Positions 27,897-34,305 of a stretch of 64,000 nucleotides of DNA are shown one piece after another; position 1 is the stretch's first letter, and every line of letters starts with the position of its first letter. This stretch comes from Flavobacteriales bacterium 33_180_T64 (GTDB lineage: Bacteria > Bacteroidota > Bacteroidia > Flavobacteriales > Flavobacteriaceae). The stretch is from contig MAAQ01000008.1 in NCBI GenBank assembly GCA_002162685.1, positions 62,001 to 126,000 of the forward strand, read 5' to 3'. The notes beneath the pieces are model-generated. The model made no database searches, had not been told where the DNA came from, and saw nothing but the letters and a program-made list of their open reading frames with translations. Both the position numbers and the translations under genes were made by a program.

Positions 27897-28391
27897 ATGA
27901 AACTTATAAGGATTTTTAAAATTGCTCCACTTTTTATTCTAGTGTCATGTGTTTTTTTAGGGTTTAAATTACAACCTGAAATATCAAAGTATAAATGTAT
28001 GATACAAATGAAAAACTATACAGGTGAAGGTGCCTATATTGTAATTTCACTTCTTAATCCAGAAGGGTTTTATGAAAAAACATTATATGTACAAGGTGAT
28101 GATGAAGAATGGTATTTTGATATTTATGAATGGTGGCAATTTCAAGGAAAAGTTCGTCATGATATTGATGCTATAACTGGAGCAACAATTAGTGGAGGAG
28201 CACGTGCAATTAGTATTATTGAAATTGAGAATATTAAACTAGATAAAGGCTATAAAATTAGATTTGAGTCTGCTGTAGAAGATCAAGACTATTTTAAAGA
28301 TGATGTAGAGTTTGAGTTGACTTCTGAAACTATAAAAAGTAAAATTGAAGGCAATGGATTTATACGTTACATACGTATGATACCACAGTAA
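27897..28391 (+). CDS. DUF2271 protein with flavinylation-like DAITGAT motif
   Basis: A 164-residue protein with an N-terminal hydrophobic segment (PLFILVSCVFLGF), probably a signal peptide or lipoprotein signal around Cys18. The DUF2271 body has YTGEGAYIVISLLNPEGFYEKTLYV and IYEWWQFQGKV. Residues 91-97 read DAITGAT, the form of the ApbE flavin-transfer site in FMN-binding domains, where Thr97 would carry FMN. DUF2271 genes often accompany PepSY reductases, and here the stop codon directly abuts the start of such a gene. Covalent flavinylation of this protein is inferred, not shown. Confidence 0.78.
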   Translation: MKLIRIFKIAPLFILVSCVFLGFKLQPEISKYKCMIQMKNYTGEGAYIVISLLNPEGFYEKTLYVQGDDEEWYFDIYEWWQFQGKVRHDIDAITGATISGGARAISIIEIENIKLDKGYKIRFESAVEDQDYFKDDVEFELTSETIKSKIEGNGFIRYIRMIPQ

Positions 28392-30596
28392 ATGAACAAC
28401 ATGACAATTTCTATATGGAGATTTAGTCATCTTATATTGGCTATAATATCTTCCGTTTTTATCATATTAGCATCGCTTACAGGTAGTATTCTAGCATTTG
28501 AACCGATAACTAATACATTAACATCTCAGCCTATTGACACTATTGAGAATGTGACTATTGCAGAAACAATAGCACATCTTGAAAGTAAATATGATGAGGT
28601 GCTTATGATTAAAAGAGATGAGAATGATTGTATTATAACATCTGTGATTACTTATAAAGGAGAAAGCGAGACATTTTATATCAATCCCATTTCAGGAGAA
28701 AAATTGGGCTATATTATTGAGAAAGCACCAATTTATAAGTTTGCTACTAATTTACATCGCTCTTTGTTTTTAAAATCTACAGGTCGTTTCATTATAGGCT
28801 TAGTCTCTTTCTTTTTGTTTTTAATAACGATTACAGGAATGCTTTTAATCGCTAAGAGGCAAGGGGGTTTAAAACGATTTTTCTCAAAAATTATAAAAGA
28901 AAATTTTGAACAATATTATCATGTTGTGATTGGACGTGTACTATTAATTCCAATCCTTATAATAGCTTTAACAGGTGTTTATTTATCGTTAGAAAAATTT
29001 TCTCTTTTACCAAACCAGGAAATAACTCATTTTATTCAAGAAGAAGAATTAAACATAGTTAAGATTCCAATTACAGAGTTTGATATTTTTAAAGCGGTTA
29101 AAATCTTAGATATTGAAAGTATTGAGTTCCCGTTTTCCGAAGATATAGAAGACTATTTTTATGTTAAACTAAAGGATAAAGAAATTATTATCAATCAATA
29201 TTCTGGTAATGTGGTTAGTGAAAAAAGGTATCCATTGGTACAAATTATGTCACATTGGAGTTTGATTTTACACACAGGAAGAGGTAATTTACTCTGGTCA
29301 ATAGTCTTACTTTTTGCATGCTTAGGGTTACTGTTTTTTATCTACTCTGGCTTTACGATGACTTTAAAACGCAGCCAAACGAAAGGAGTTATAAAGAATA
29401 AGTTTGATAAAGATGAGTCTGAATTTATAATCCTTGTAGGTTCAGAAACAGGAACCACTTATAATTTTGCAGTACTATTTTATAACGCTTTAATTTCAGA
29501 AGAAAAAAGGGTGCATATGATAGAGTTGAACAAGTATTCAACTTACAATAAAGCAAAACATATTGTTGTTTTTACAGCAACTTATGGTGAAGGTGAAGCG
29601 CCTGTAAATGCTAAAAAATTTGAAGCTTTACTTGATAGTACAATTCAAAATAATAATATGACTTATGCAGTCGTCGGTTTTGGGTCGTTGTTGTATCCAG
29701 CGTATTGTAAGTATGCCATTGTTGTTGATTCTCTTTTACAATTACATCAAAAATTTATTCCTAAACTACCATTATATAAAATTAATAACCAATCATTTGA
29801 AGCCTTTTCGAATTGGTCTAAACTATGGAGCAATGACCTCGGATTTGATATACACATTAAAATGCCAACGTTAAAATCGACGCAAGCGCATATTGAAACT
29901 TTTGAAGTTAAAAGTAGTACTAAATTAAATTGTGATAATTCTTTCCTATTAGAATTAAAACCACAAAAAAAAGTAAAATTTAAATCGGGCGATTTATTAT
30001 CAGTCAAATTAAAAGAAAATGAAGCCGCTCGAATATATTCAATAGGAAAAAAGGATGGAAATATTCTATTGAGTATAAAAAGGCATGAGCAAGGTTTATG
30101 CTCAAATTATCTCAATAATCTCAATAAAAATGATAAGATTAAAGCCTCAATTCAGCAAAATAAAAGTTTTCGGTTTCCGTCTAATGCTAAAGCTGTGGTG
30201 ATGATTGCAAATGGAACAGGAATTGCCCCATTCCTAGGAATGATTAATGAAAATAAAAAACGAAAAAACATCCATTTATTTTGGGGAGGACGCACAAAAG
30301 CATCATTTGATATGTATGAAGAAGTCATATATAAAGCTTTTGATCTTAGCTATTTAAAAGAAATACGTATTGCGTATTCACAGGAACAAGAACATAGGTA
30401 TGTACAGAATCTTGTTCGTCAAGACACCTGTTTTATAGCGAAGCATTTAAAAGACGAAGGTGTTATTATGATCTGTGGCTCTATTGCGATGCAAAATCAA
30501 GTGTTAGAGACATTGCACCATATTTCAATGTCAATACTCAATGTGCCTTTGAGTGTATTTGAAAGTAAAGAACAAATAAAAATGGATTGCTATTAA
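28392..30596 (+). CDS. PepSY membrane protein fused to flavodoxin and ferredoxin-reductase domains
   Basis: A 734-residue electron-transfer protein. Residues 1-330 form a PepSY-associated membrane part with four hydrophobic helices (about 12-32, 135-155, 180-200, 300-325) and an extracytoplasmic PepSY region. Residues about 340-490 are flavodoxin-like (LVGSETGTTYNFAVLF, VVFTATYGEGEAP). The remainder is a sulfite-reductase or P450-reductase-type FAD/NAD(P) module (ARIYSIGKKDGNILLSIKR, VVMIANGTGIAPFLGMI, VIMICGSIAMQNQVLE). It should move electrons from NAD(P)H via FAD and FMN through the membrane, probably for ferric iron or haem reduction. Start and upstream stop are adjacent. Confidence 0.88.
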   Translation: MNNMTISIWRFSHLILAIISSVFIILASLTGSILAFEPITNTLTSQPIDTIENVTIAETIAHLESKYDEVLMIKRDENDCIITSVITYKGESETFYINPISGEKLGYIIEKAPIYKFATNLHRSLFLKSTGRFIIGLVSFFLFLITITGMLLIAKRQGGLKRFFSKIIKENFEQYYHVVIGRVLLIPILIIALTGVYLSLEKFSLLPNQEITHFIQEEELNIVKIPITEFDIFKAVKILDIESIEFPFSEDIEDYFYVKLKDKEIIINQYSGNVVSEKRYPLVQIMSHWSLILHTGRGNLLWSIVLLFACLGLLFFIYSGFTMTLKRSQTKGVIKNKFDKDESEFIILVGSETGTTYNFAVLFYNALISEEKRVHMIELNKYSTYNKAKHIVVFTATYGEGEAPVNAKKFEALLDSTIQNNNMTYAVVGFGSLLYPAYCKYAIVVDSLLQLHQKFIPKLPLYKINNQSFEAFSNWSKLWSNDLGFDIHIKMPTLKSTQAHIETFEVKSSTKLNCDNSFLLELKPQKKVKFKSGDLLSVKLKENEAARIYSIGKKDGNILLSIKRHEQGLCSNYLNNLNKNDKIKASIQQNKSFRFPSNAKAVVMIANGTGIAPFLGMINENKKRKNIHLFWGGRTKASFDMYEEVIYKAFDLSYLKEIRIAYSQEQEHRYVQNLVRQDTCFIAKHLKDEGVIMICGSIAMQNQVLETLHHISMSILNVPLSVFESKEQIKMDCY

Positions 30597-30606
30597 AAAT
30601 AAATAT

Positions 30607-30960
30607 ATGTGTCATAATATAAGAACGATATCAATAGTAAAAAGTGGTGAACTCTCTATTTGTGAAAATTGTAATGTATATCATCTAGAGTTTAATAATA
30701 TCTATTTTGAATTCACTATTCAACAATTTAAACAGTTTAAAGACTATCTAGACGCCATCGAAATTGGGTTTTGGGAACGGAAATATACCTGCTCTAAGAT
30801 GAAACGAAAAATACCAATTCCATCAATACAAAACAACCTAGTGTTAATGTTTAATAGGCAGGAAATCAAAGAATTACAGTGTTTATTTTCTTTAGATGCA
30901 AATAGCAGCACTAAGCTTTTGCTGCTTAGTGAAATTGACTATACATTAATCGTTAATTAA
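30607..30960 (+). CDS. Small DUF6686-like protein
   Basis: A 117-residue protein without signal peptide. It begins MCHNIRTISIVKSGELSICENCNVYHLEFNN in spirit: an early Cys-His pair and a CxxC (CENC), a possible zinc or iron-sulfur site, then FTIQQFKQFKDYL. It resembles the small Bacteroidetes family DUF6686, which is commonly found beside iron genes in Flavobacteria, a point I recall and cannot test here. It is the last gene of the rightward operon. A cytoplasmic accessory or sensor role is a guess. Confidence 0.6.
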   Translation: MCHNIRTISIVKSGELSICENCNVYHLEFNNIYFEFTIQQFKQFKDYLDAIEIGFWERKYTCSKMKRKIPIPSIQNNLVLMFNRQEIKELQCLFSLDANSSTKLLLLSEIDYTLIVN

Positions 30961-30962
30961 AT

Positions 30963-31058
30963 TTATTTAAATTTAATCTAAATAAACTTTGGAGATGTTA
31001 ATTAGTAACTTATTTTTGCACTCGAATTACAGATATTATTTGTAATAAGTCTAAATAA
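30963..31058 (+). promoter_or_regulatory. Porin promoter flanked by two 23-bp dyads
   Basis: TTTG at 30988-30991 and the -7 box TATTTTTG at 31011-31018 have 19 bases between them. A 23-bp dyad at 30963-30985 (arms TTATTTAAA and TCTAAATAA) ends two bases before the -33 element. A second at 31036-31058 (arms TTATTTGTA and TCTAAATAA) lies in the early transcribed region. Two sites around one promoter suggest strong or looping repression. ATTACA and TGTAAT at 31026-31031 and 31041-31046 form a further small stem. Confidence 0.7.
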
Positions 31059-31115
31059 AAACAATTAATAACAAAAGTAAATTCGCAGATAGCGAAAATT
31101 TAAAAGCGTATTACC

Positions 31116-32276
31116 ATGAATAAAAAATTATTAGCCCTTATAATTACTTTGTCAGTTGCATTTACCTATGCTCAAACTGTACCAGATTCTTTATATACAA
31201 ATCCTCAAAATCAACAAAATGCAGCTCAACGTATTTTGTCAGGAAATATTAATACAGGAGTTACTGTTGGAGGTTATGGAGAAATTACATACAATCAACC
31301 AGAAGCAGATAATGGCGAGTTAGATGTGCAGCGTTTGGTATTACTTTTTGGTTATAAGTTTAATGATAAAGTACAATTTATTACTGAAGTAGAATTAGAA
31401 CATGTTGAAGAAGTTTTTGTTGAACAAGCATTTATTCAGTATAGCTTAAATGATAATGTTAATCTTCGAGGAGGTTTAATGTTAGTACCTATGGGAATTG
31501 TTAACGAATATCACGAACCTACTACATTTAATGGTGTAGAAAGACCAAGTGTTGATGGAAGTATTGTTCCTTCAACATGGAGAGAAATTGGTTTTGGTGT
31601 TTCTGGACGTTTTGATAATGCTTCATTAAGATACCAGGCTTATGTATTCAACGGTTTTTCATCAGTAAATGGATCTAAAGTTTTAGGCGGAAAAAACGGA
31701 TTGAGAAATGGAAGACAAAAAGGAATCCGTTCTACAGTAGATTCTCCAAATCTAGCGGCTAAATTAGATTACTACGGAATTAAAGGATTACGTTTAGGGT
31801 TATCTGGATATTTTGGTCGTACTCAAGCTGAAGATGATATAGAAGATATTGATGGAACTTCTGTAGGAATCTCTATGCTTGGTTTTGATGCGCGATATGC
31901 ATATCAACGTTTTACTGCACGTGGACAATTTATTCATGCAAGTATCAGCGATAGTGAAGATTATAATACTTTAAATTCTGCAGATTTAGGTAGTGCTTTA
32001 CAAGGGTATTATGTTGAAGCTGCTTATAATTTATTACCACTAGCTAAGGAGCAACAATTATATGCTTTTGCTAGATATGAAGATTTTGATACACATGCAT
32101 CAGTTGATGGTGGATTAATGAAAAATGATAGCTACGATCGTAATGAATGGACCTTTGGTTTGAGTTATAAAATTGCTCCTGGAGCAGTTGTAAAAGCTGA
32201 TTACCAAATTAAAGATAATGAGACAGATGCTGATGTGCCTAATCAATTAAATGTTGGTTTAGGAGTTTGGTTCTAA
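31116..32276 (+). CDS. Outer-membrane porin (OprP/phosphate-selective-like)
   Basis: A 386-residue barrel protein with signal peptide ending at FTYAQ. It has the porin pattern VTVGGYGEITYNQ near the start, then LDVQRLVLLFGYKFNDKVQFITEVELEHVEEVFVEQAFIQY, GGLMLVPMGIVNEYHEPTTFNGVERP, and ends in NVGLGVWF with terminal Phe. The ion or solute is unknown; within this locus, passage of iron chelates or anions is plausible. Its promoter is bracketed by two 23-bp dyads, so it is probably the most tightly controlled gene of the set. A perfect 16-bp-stem terminator follows. Confidence 0.85.
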   Translation: MNKKLLALIITLSVAFTYAQTVPDSLYTNPQNQQNAAQRILSGNINTGVTVGGYGEITYNQPEADNGELDVQRLVLLFGYKFNDKVQFITEVELEHVEEVFVEQAFIQYSLNDNVNLRGGLMLVPMGIVNEYHEPTTFNGVERPSVDGSIVPSTWREIGFGVSGRFDNASLRYQAYVFNGFSSVNGSKVLGGKNGLRNGRQKGIRSTVDSPNLAAKLDYYGIKGLRLGLSGYFGRTQAEDDIEDIDGTSVGISMLGFDARYAYQRFTARGQFIHASISDSEDYNTLNSADLGSALQGYYVEAAYNLLPLAKEQQLYAFARYEDFDTHASVDGGLMKNDSYDRNEWTFGLSYKIAPGAVVKADYQIKDNETDADVPNQLNVGLGVWF

Positions 32277-32305
32277 AACTATTTTGAATATAATTTATCC
32301 TATAC

Positions 32306-32341
32306 TTAGCCAATTAAGAATATATATTCTTAATTGGCTAA
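32306..32341. terminator. 36-bp palindrome after the porin gene
   Basis: Perfect 16-bp arms at 32306-32321 and 32326-32341 (core TTAGCCAATTAAG) flank ATAT, making the full 36 bp palindromic. The T run after it is weak (TAGGGTTTT). The right arm contains the TTG of the next promoter. Confidence 0.8.
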
Positions 32342-32365
32342 TAGGGTTTTAAAAGCTTACTTTTG
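32335..32365 (+). promoter_or_regulatory. Promoter of the FMN-binding protein gene
   Basis: TTG at 32335-32337 and TACTTTTG at 32358-32365 are 20 bases apart. The ATG follows 4 bases after the -7 box, pointing to a leaderless mRNA. The TTG lies in the terminator palindrome of the porin gene. Confidence 0.65.
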
Positions 32366-32369
32366 TAAT

Positions 32370-32897
32370 ATGAAATTTATGCACGTTTTATTGGTATGTT
32401 TATCACTTTTATTTGTGAGTTCTCAATTGCCTAAAAACATTCTAAAAAAAGTTGATAAAGAAATAAAGAATACTTATAATGTTGAAGAATTTGTTTTAGA
32501 AGCTAAGGTTTTTGAAACTGAAATTGTAAAACATCTTCCTTCTAAATTTGGTGCAAATAATTTTTTTAAAATTAAAAAAGATACCACATTATTAGGATAC
32601 GCTTATGTTTCAAAAGCGGCTAGCAAAACAGATCAATTTGACTATTTAATTTTACTAAATAAAGATTTAGTAATTGAAAAAGCTAAAGTCCTTATTTATA
32701 GAGAAAATTATGGAGGAGAAATTGGTAGTAAACGTTGGTTGAAACAATTTGTTGGGAAAACTCCTAAAGACGAACTTAAATATATGCAAAATATTGCTGC
32801 TATTTCAGGAGCAACAATCTCAGTTAGATCTCTAACAACAGCTATAAATGATTTATTAAGATCTTTACAAACTCTTCAAACAAAAAATAGTCTATAA
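32370..32897 (+). CDS. FMN-binding domain protein (SGAT flavinylation motif)
   Basis: A 175-residue protein. ATG 32370 is chosen because it gives a signal peptide (MHVLLVCLSLLFVSSQ) and follows the promoter; the longer frame from 32334 includes the palindrome. The FMN-binding domain has LLGYAYVSKAASKTDQFDYLILLNKDLVIEKAKVL and NYGGEIGSKRWLKQFVGK, then AAISGATIS, in which Thr149 of SGAT is the predicted FMN ester site made by ApbE. The usual Asp at the start of this motif is Ala. It likely carries electrons in the periplasm, possibly from the PepSY reductase. The stop shares TAATG with the next gene. Confidence 0.85.
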   Translation: MKFMHVLLVCLSLLFVSSQLPKNILKKVDKEIKNTYNVEEFVLEAKVFETEIVKHLPSKFGANNFFKIKKDTTLLGYAYVSKAASKTDQFDYLILLNKDLVIEKAKVLIYRENYGGEIGSKRWLKQFVGKTPKDELKYMQNIAAISGATISVRSLTTAINDLLRSLQTLQTKNSL

Positions 32898-33403
32898 TGC
32901 AACTTAATGGAATGCTTTCTACGTTTCCTAAAGAGATAAAAATGTTGATAACAGCATTTATTATCGTATTGAGTATTGGGTTTTATACAGGCTTATTGTT
33001 TGTTAGTGAAACATCTTCGGTTCACCCTAACGGTATTGAAGAACAATATTTAGGGAACGAAGCTGATGAAGATGCTTTAATAATGAAATTTAAAAAAAGC
33101 GAACAAGAAATGCTAACACTTGTTCATGGTCATATTTTATCGATGTCAATTATTTTCTTTTTGGTAGGTGTAATTTTATGTACAACAAAACTTCCCCAAA
33201 AAATAAAAATAATATTAATAGTAGAACCGTTTGCTTCGGTTTTGTTCACTTTTGGAGGGCTCTATTTTCTATGGAAAAATATACTGTGGATGAAGTATAT
33301 TGTCATGATTTCTGGAAGCTTAATGACGCTGTCTTTTACAATTTCTGTTGTAGTAATCCTTTATCAATTATTTGTACCTAGGAAGATCGTTCAGTATAAA
33401 TAA
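32897..33403 (+). CDS. Four-helix inner-membrane protein coupled to the FMN-binding gene
   Basis: A 168-residue protein with four hydrophobic helices (about residues 16-35, 76-93, 101-122 and 130-155) and a periplasmic acidic loop after helix 1. A His occurs in LVHGHILSMS at the start of helix 2, where a metal or haem ligand could sit, though this is speculative. I do not recognise a named family. The start overlaps the stop of the FMN-binding gene (TAATG), so the two are translated together, and the product may be the membrane partner of the flavoprotein. Confidence 0.7.
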   Translation: MQLNGMLSTFPKEIKMLITAFIIVLSIGFYTGLLFVSETSSVHPNGIEEQYLGNEADEDALIMKFKKSEQEMLTLVHGHILSMSIIFFLVGVILCTTKLPQKIKIILIVEPFASVLFTFGGLYFLWKNILWMKYIVMISGSLMTLSFTISVVVILYQLFVPRKIVQYK

Positions 33404-33428
33404 CTATCTTCGTATAAAACAGATTACT

Positions 33429-33935
33429 ATGAATGCAGCTATTGAAAAATTACTAAATAATCAAATCAAATACGAAGCTCAAGCTTCTATGCAATATTTG
33501 GCTATGGCTTCTTGGGCTGATGCTAAAGGATATAATGGTGTAGCAGATTTTTTTTATAGCCAATCAGAAGAAGAACGTGTTCACATGACAAAACTGGTTA
33601 AGTTTGTTAATGAAAGAAGTGGACATGTTATTATTCCTGAATTAGATAAATCTAAACATGATTTTAATACTCTTAACGAACTTTTTGAAACCTTTTTAAA
33701 AAGCGAAATGTTTGTTACAGAACAAATTAACCATGTTATTTATGAATGCTTAAAGCATAAAGACTATAATGTTCATAATTTTATGCAATGGTATGTCACC
33801 GAGCAACTTGAAGAAGAAGCCATGGCGAGAACGTTATTAGATAAGCTAAATATTATTGGTACAGATAAATCAGGACACTATTTGTTTGATCGTGATATAA
33901 ATGCAATTGCAGCGTCTCAGAATAAAACACAATAA
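33429..33935 (+). CDS. Bacterial ferritin
   Basis: A 168-residue non-haem ferritin. The start at ATG 33429 begins the standard helix 1 (AIEKLLNNQIKYEAQASMQYLAMASW); an upstream extension to 33372 would add residues inside the previous gene. Ferroxidase ligands fit Glu in KYEAQ, Glu and His in SEEERVHMTKL, and Glu/Gln in the FVTEQINHV and YVTEQLEEE helices. Ferritin oxidises Fe2+ and stores it as ferric mineral in the cytoplasm, a logical end point for the iron locus. A possible -7 box variant TATCTTCG is at 33405-33412. A terminator follows at 33969. Confidence 0.95.
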   Translation: MNAAIEKLLNNQIKYEAQASMQYLAMASWADAKGYNGVADFFYSQSEEERVHMTKLVKFVNERSGHVIIPELDKSKHDFNTLNELFETFLKSEMFVTEQINHVIYECLKHKDYNVHNFMQWYVTEQLEEEAMARTLLDKLNIIGTDKSGHYLFDRDINAIAASQNKTQ

Positions 33936-33968
33936 AATAAGGTAAACCTGTTGATAACTATATAGTTT

Positions 33969-33996
33969 AAGATTCCTTTTTAGGAATCTTTTTTTT
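33969..33996 (+). terminator. Terminator after ferritin
   Basis: Nine-bp arms AAGATTCCT (33969-33977) and AGGAATCTT (33982-33990), loop TTTT, and a T run to 33996. Confidence 0.9.
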
Positions 33997-33997
33997 G

Positions 33998-34005
33998 TAC
34001 TTTTG
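33998..34005 (+). promoter_or_regulatory. -7 box of the small Cys-rich ORF
   Basis: TACTTTTG matches TAnnTTTG and lies 25 bases before the ATG at 34031, directly after the ferritin terminator. No TTG element is visible at the right distance. Confidence 0.5.
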
Positions 34006-34030
34006 CGTTTATTTAGAATAAATTAAAATA

Positions 34031-34174
34031 ATGAAAGCAGAATTAACTATCGATTCTTTTCCAATTATAATCACATCTTGTATTATCTATTGCGATATTG
34101 ACAAGAAGAAAAAGTGTTGTAAAAAGTTTAAAAAGAAAGGGAAGATAAATTGTAAACGCTGCCCAAGGATTTAA
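34031..34174 (+). CDS. 47-residue Cys- and Lys-rich small protein
   Basis: The ORF starts MKAELTIDSFPIIITSC and ends in a highly basic tail with KKKKCCKKFKKKGK and CKRCPRI. It has 6 Cys and about 16 Lys/Arg in 47 residues, with Cys at 17, 21, 29, 30, 41 and 44. A -7 box lies 25 bases upstream and the ferritin terminator isolates it from the left. I do not recognise a family; small Flavobacteria proteins with a similar basic Cys tail are a vague recollection. It could bind nucleic acid, metal or a membrane. Coding status rests on composition, start codon and promoter. Confidence 0.55.
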   Translation: MKAELTIDSFPIIITSCIIYCDIDKKKKCCKKFKKKGKINCKRCPRI

Positions 34175-34271
34175 ATCTTCTATTTTTCATGAATAACATT
34201 TTATTTATTTATGAATGTACTATTTCATTTAAGATTTAATAAACTCTTAATAATATTCCTTATTTTAATTG

Positions 34272-34304
34272 TATCTTTGCATGCAATTATAACTGTAATT
34301 GCAT
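34272..34304 (+). promoter_or_regulatory. guaB promoter and leader dyad
   Basis: The -7 box TATCTTTG is at 34272-34279. One base later begins a perfect 9-bp inverted repeat, ATGCAATTA at 34281-34289 and TAATTGCAT at 34296-34304, loop TAACTG, ending one base before the guaB ATG. It could be an operator or a 5' stem-loop that covers the start region. Confidence 0.7.
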
Positions 34305-34305
34305 C

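Noticed and set aside
33372-33428. Upstream extension of the ferritin reading frame
   Set aside because: It overlaps the previous gene and adds residues that do not belong to the ferritin fold; ATG 33429 begins helix 1.
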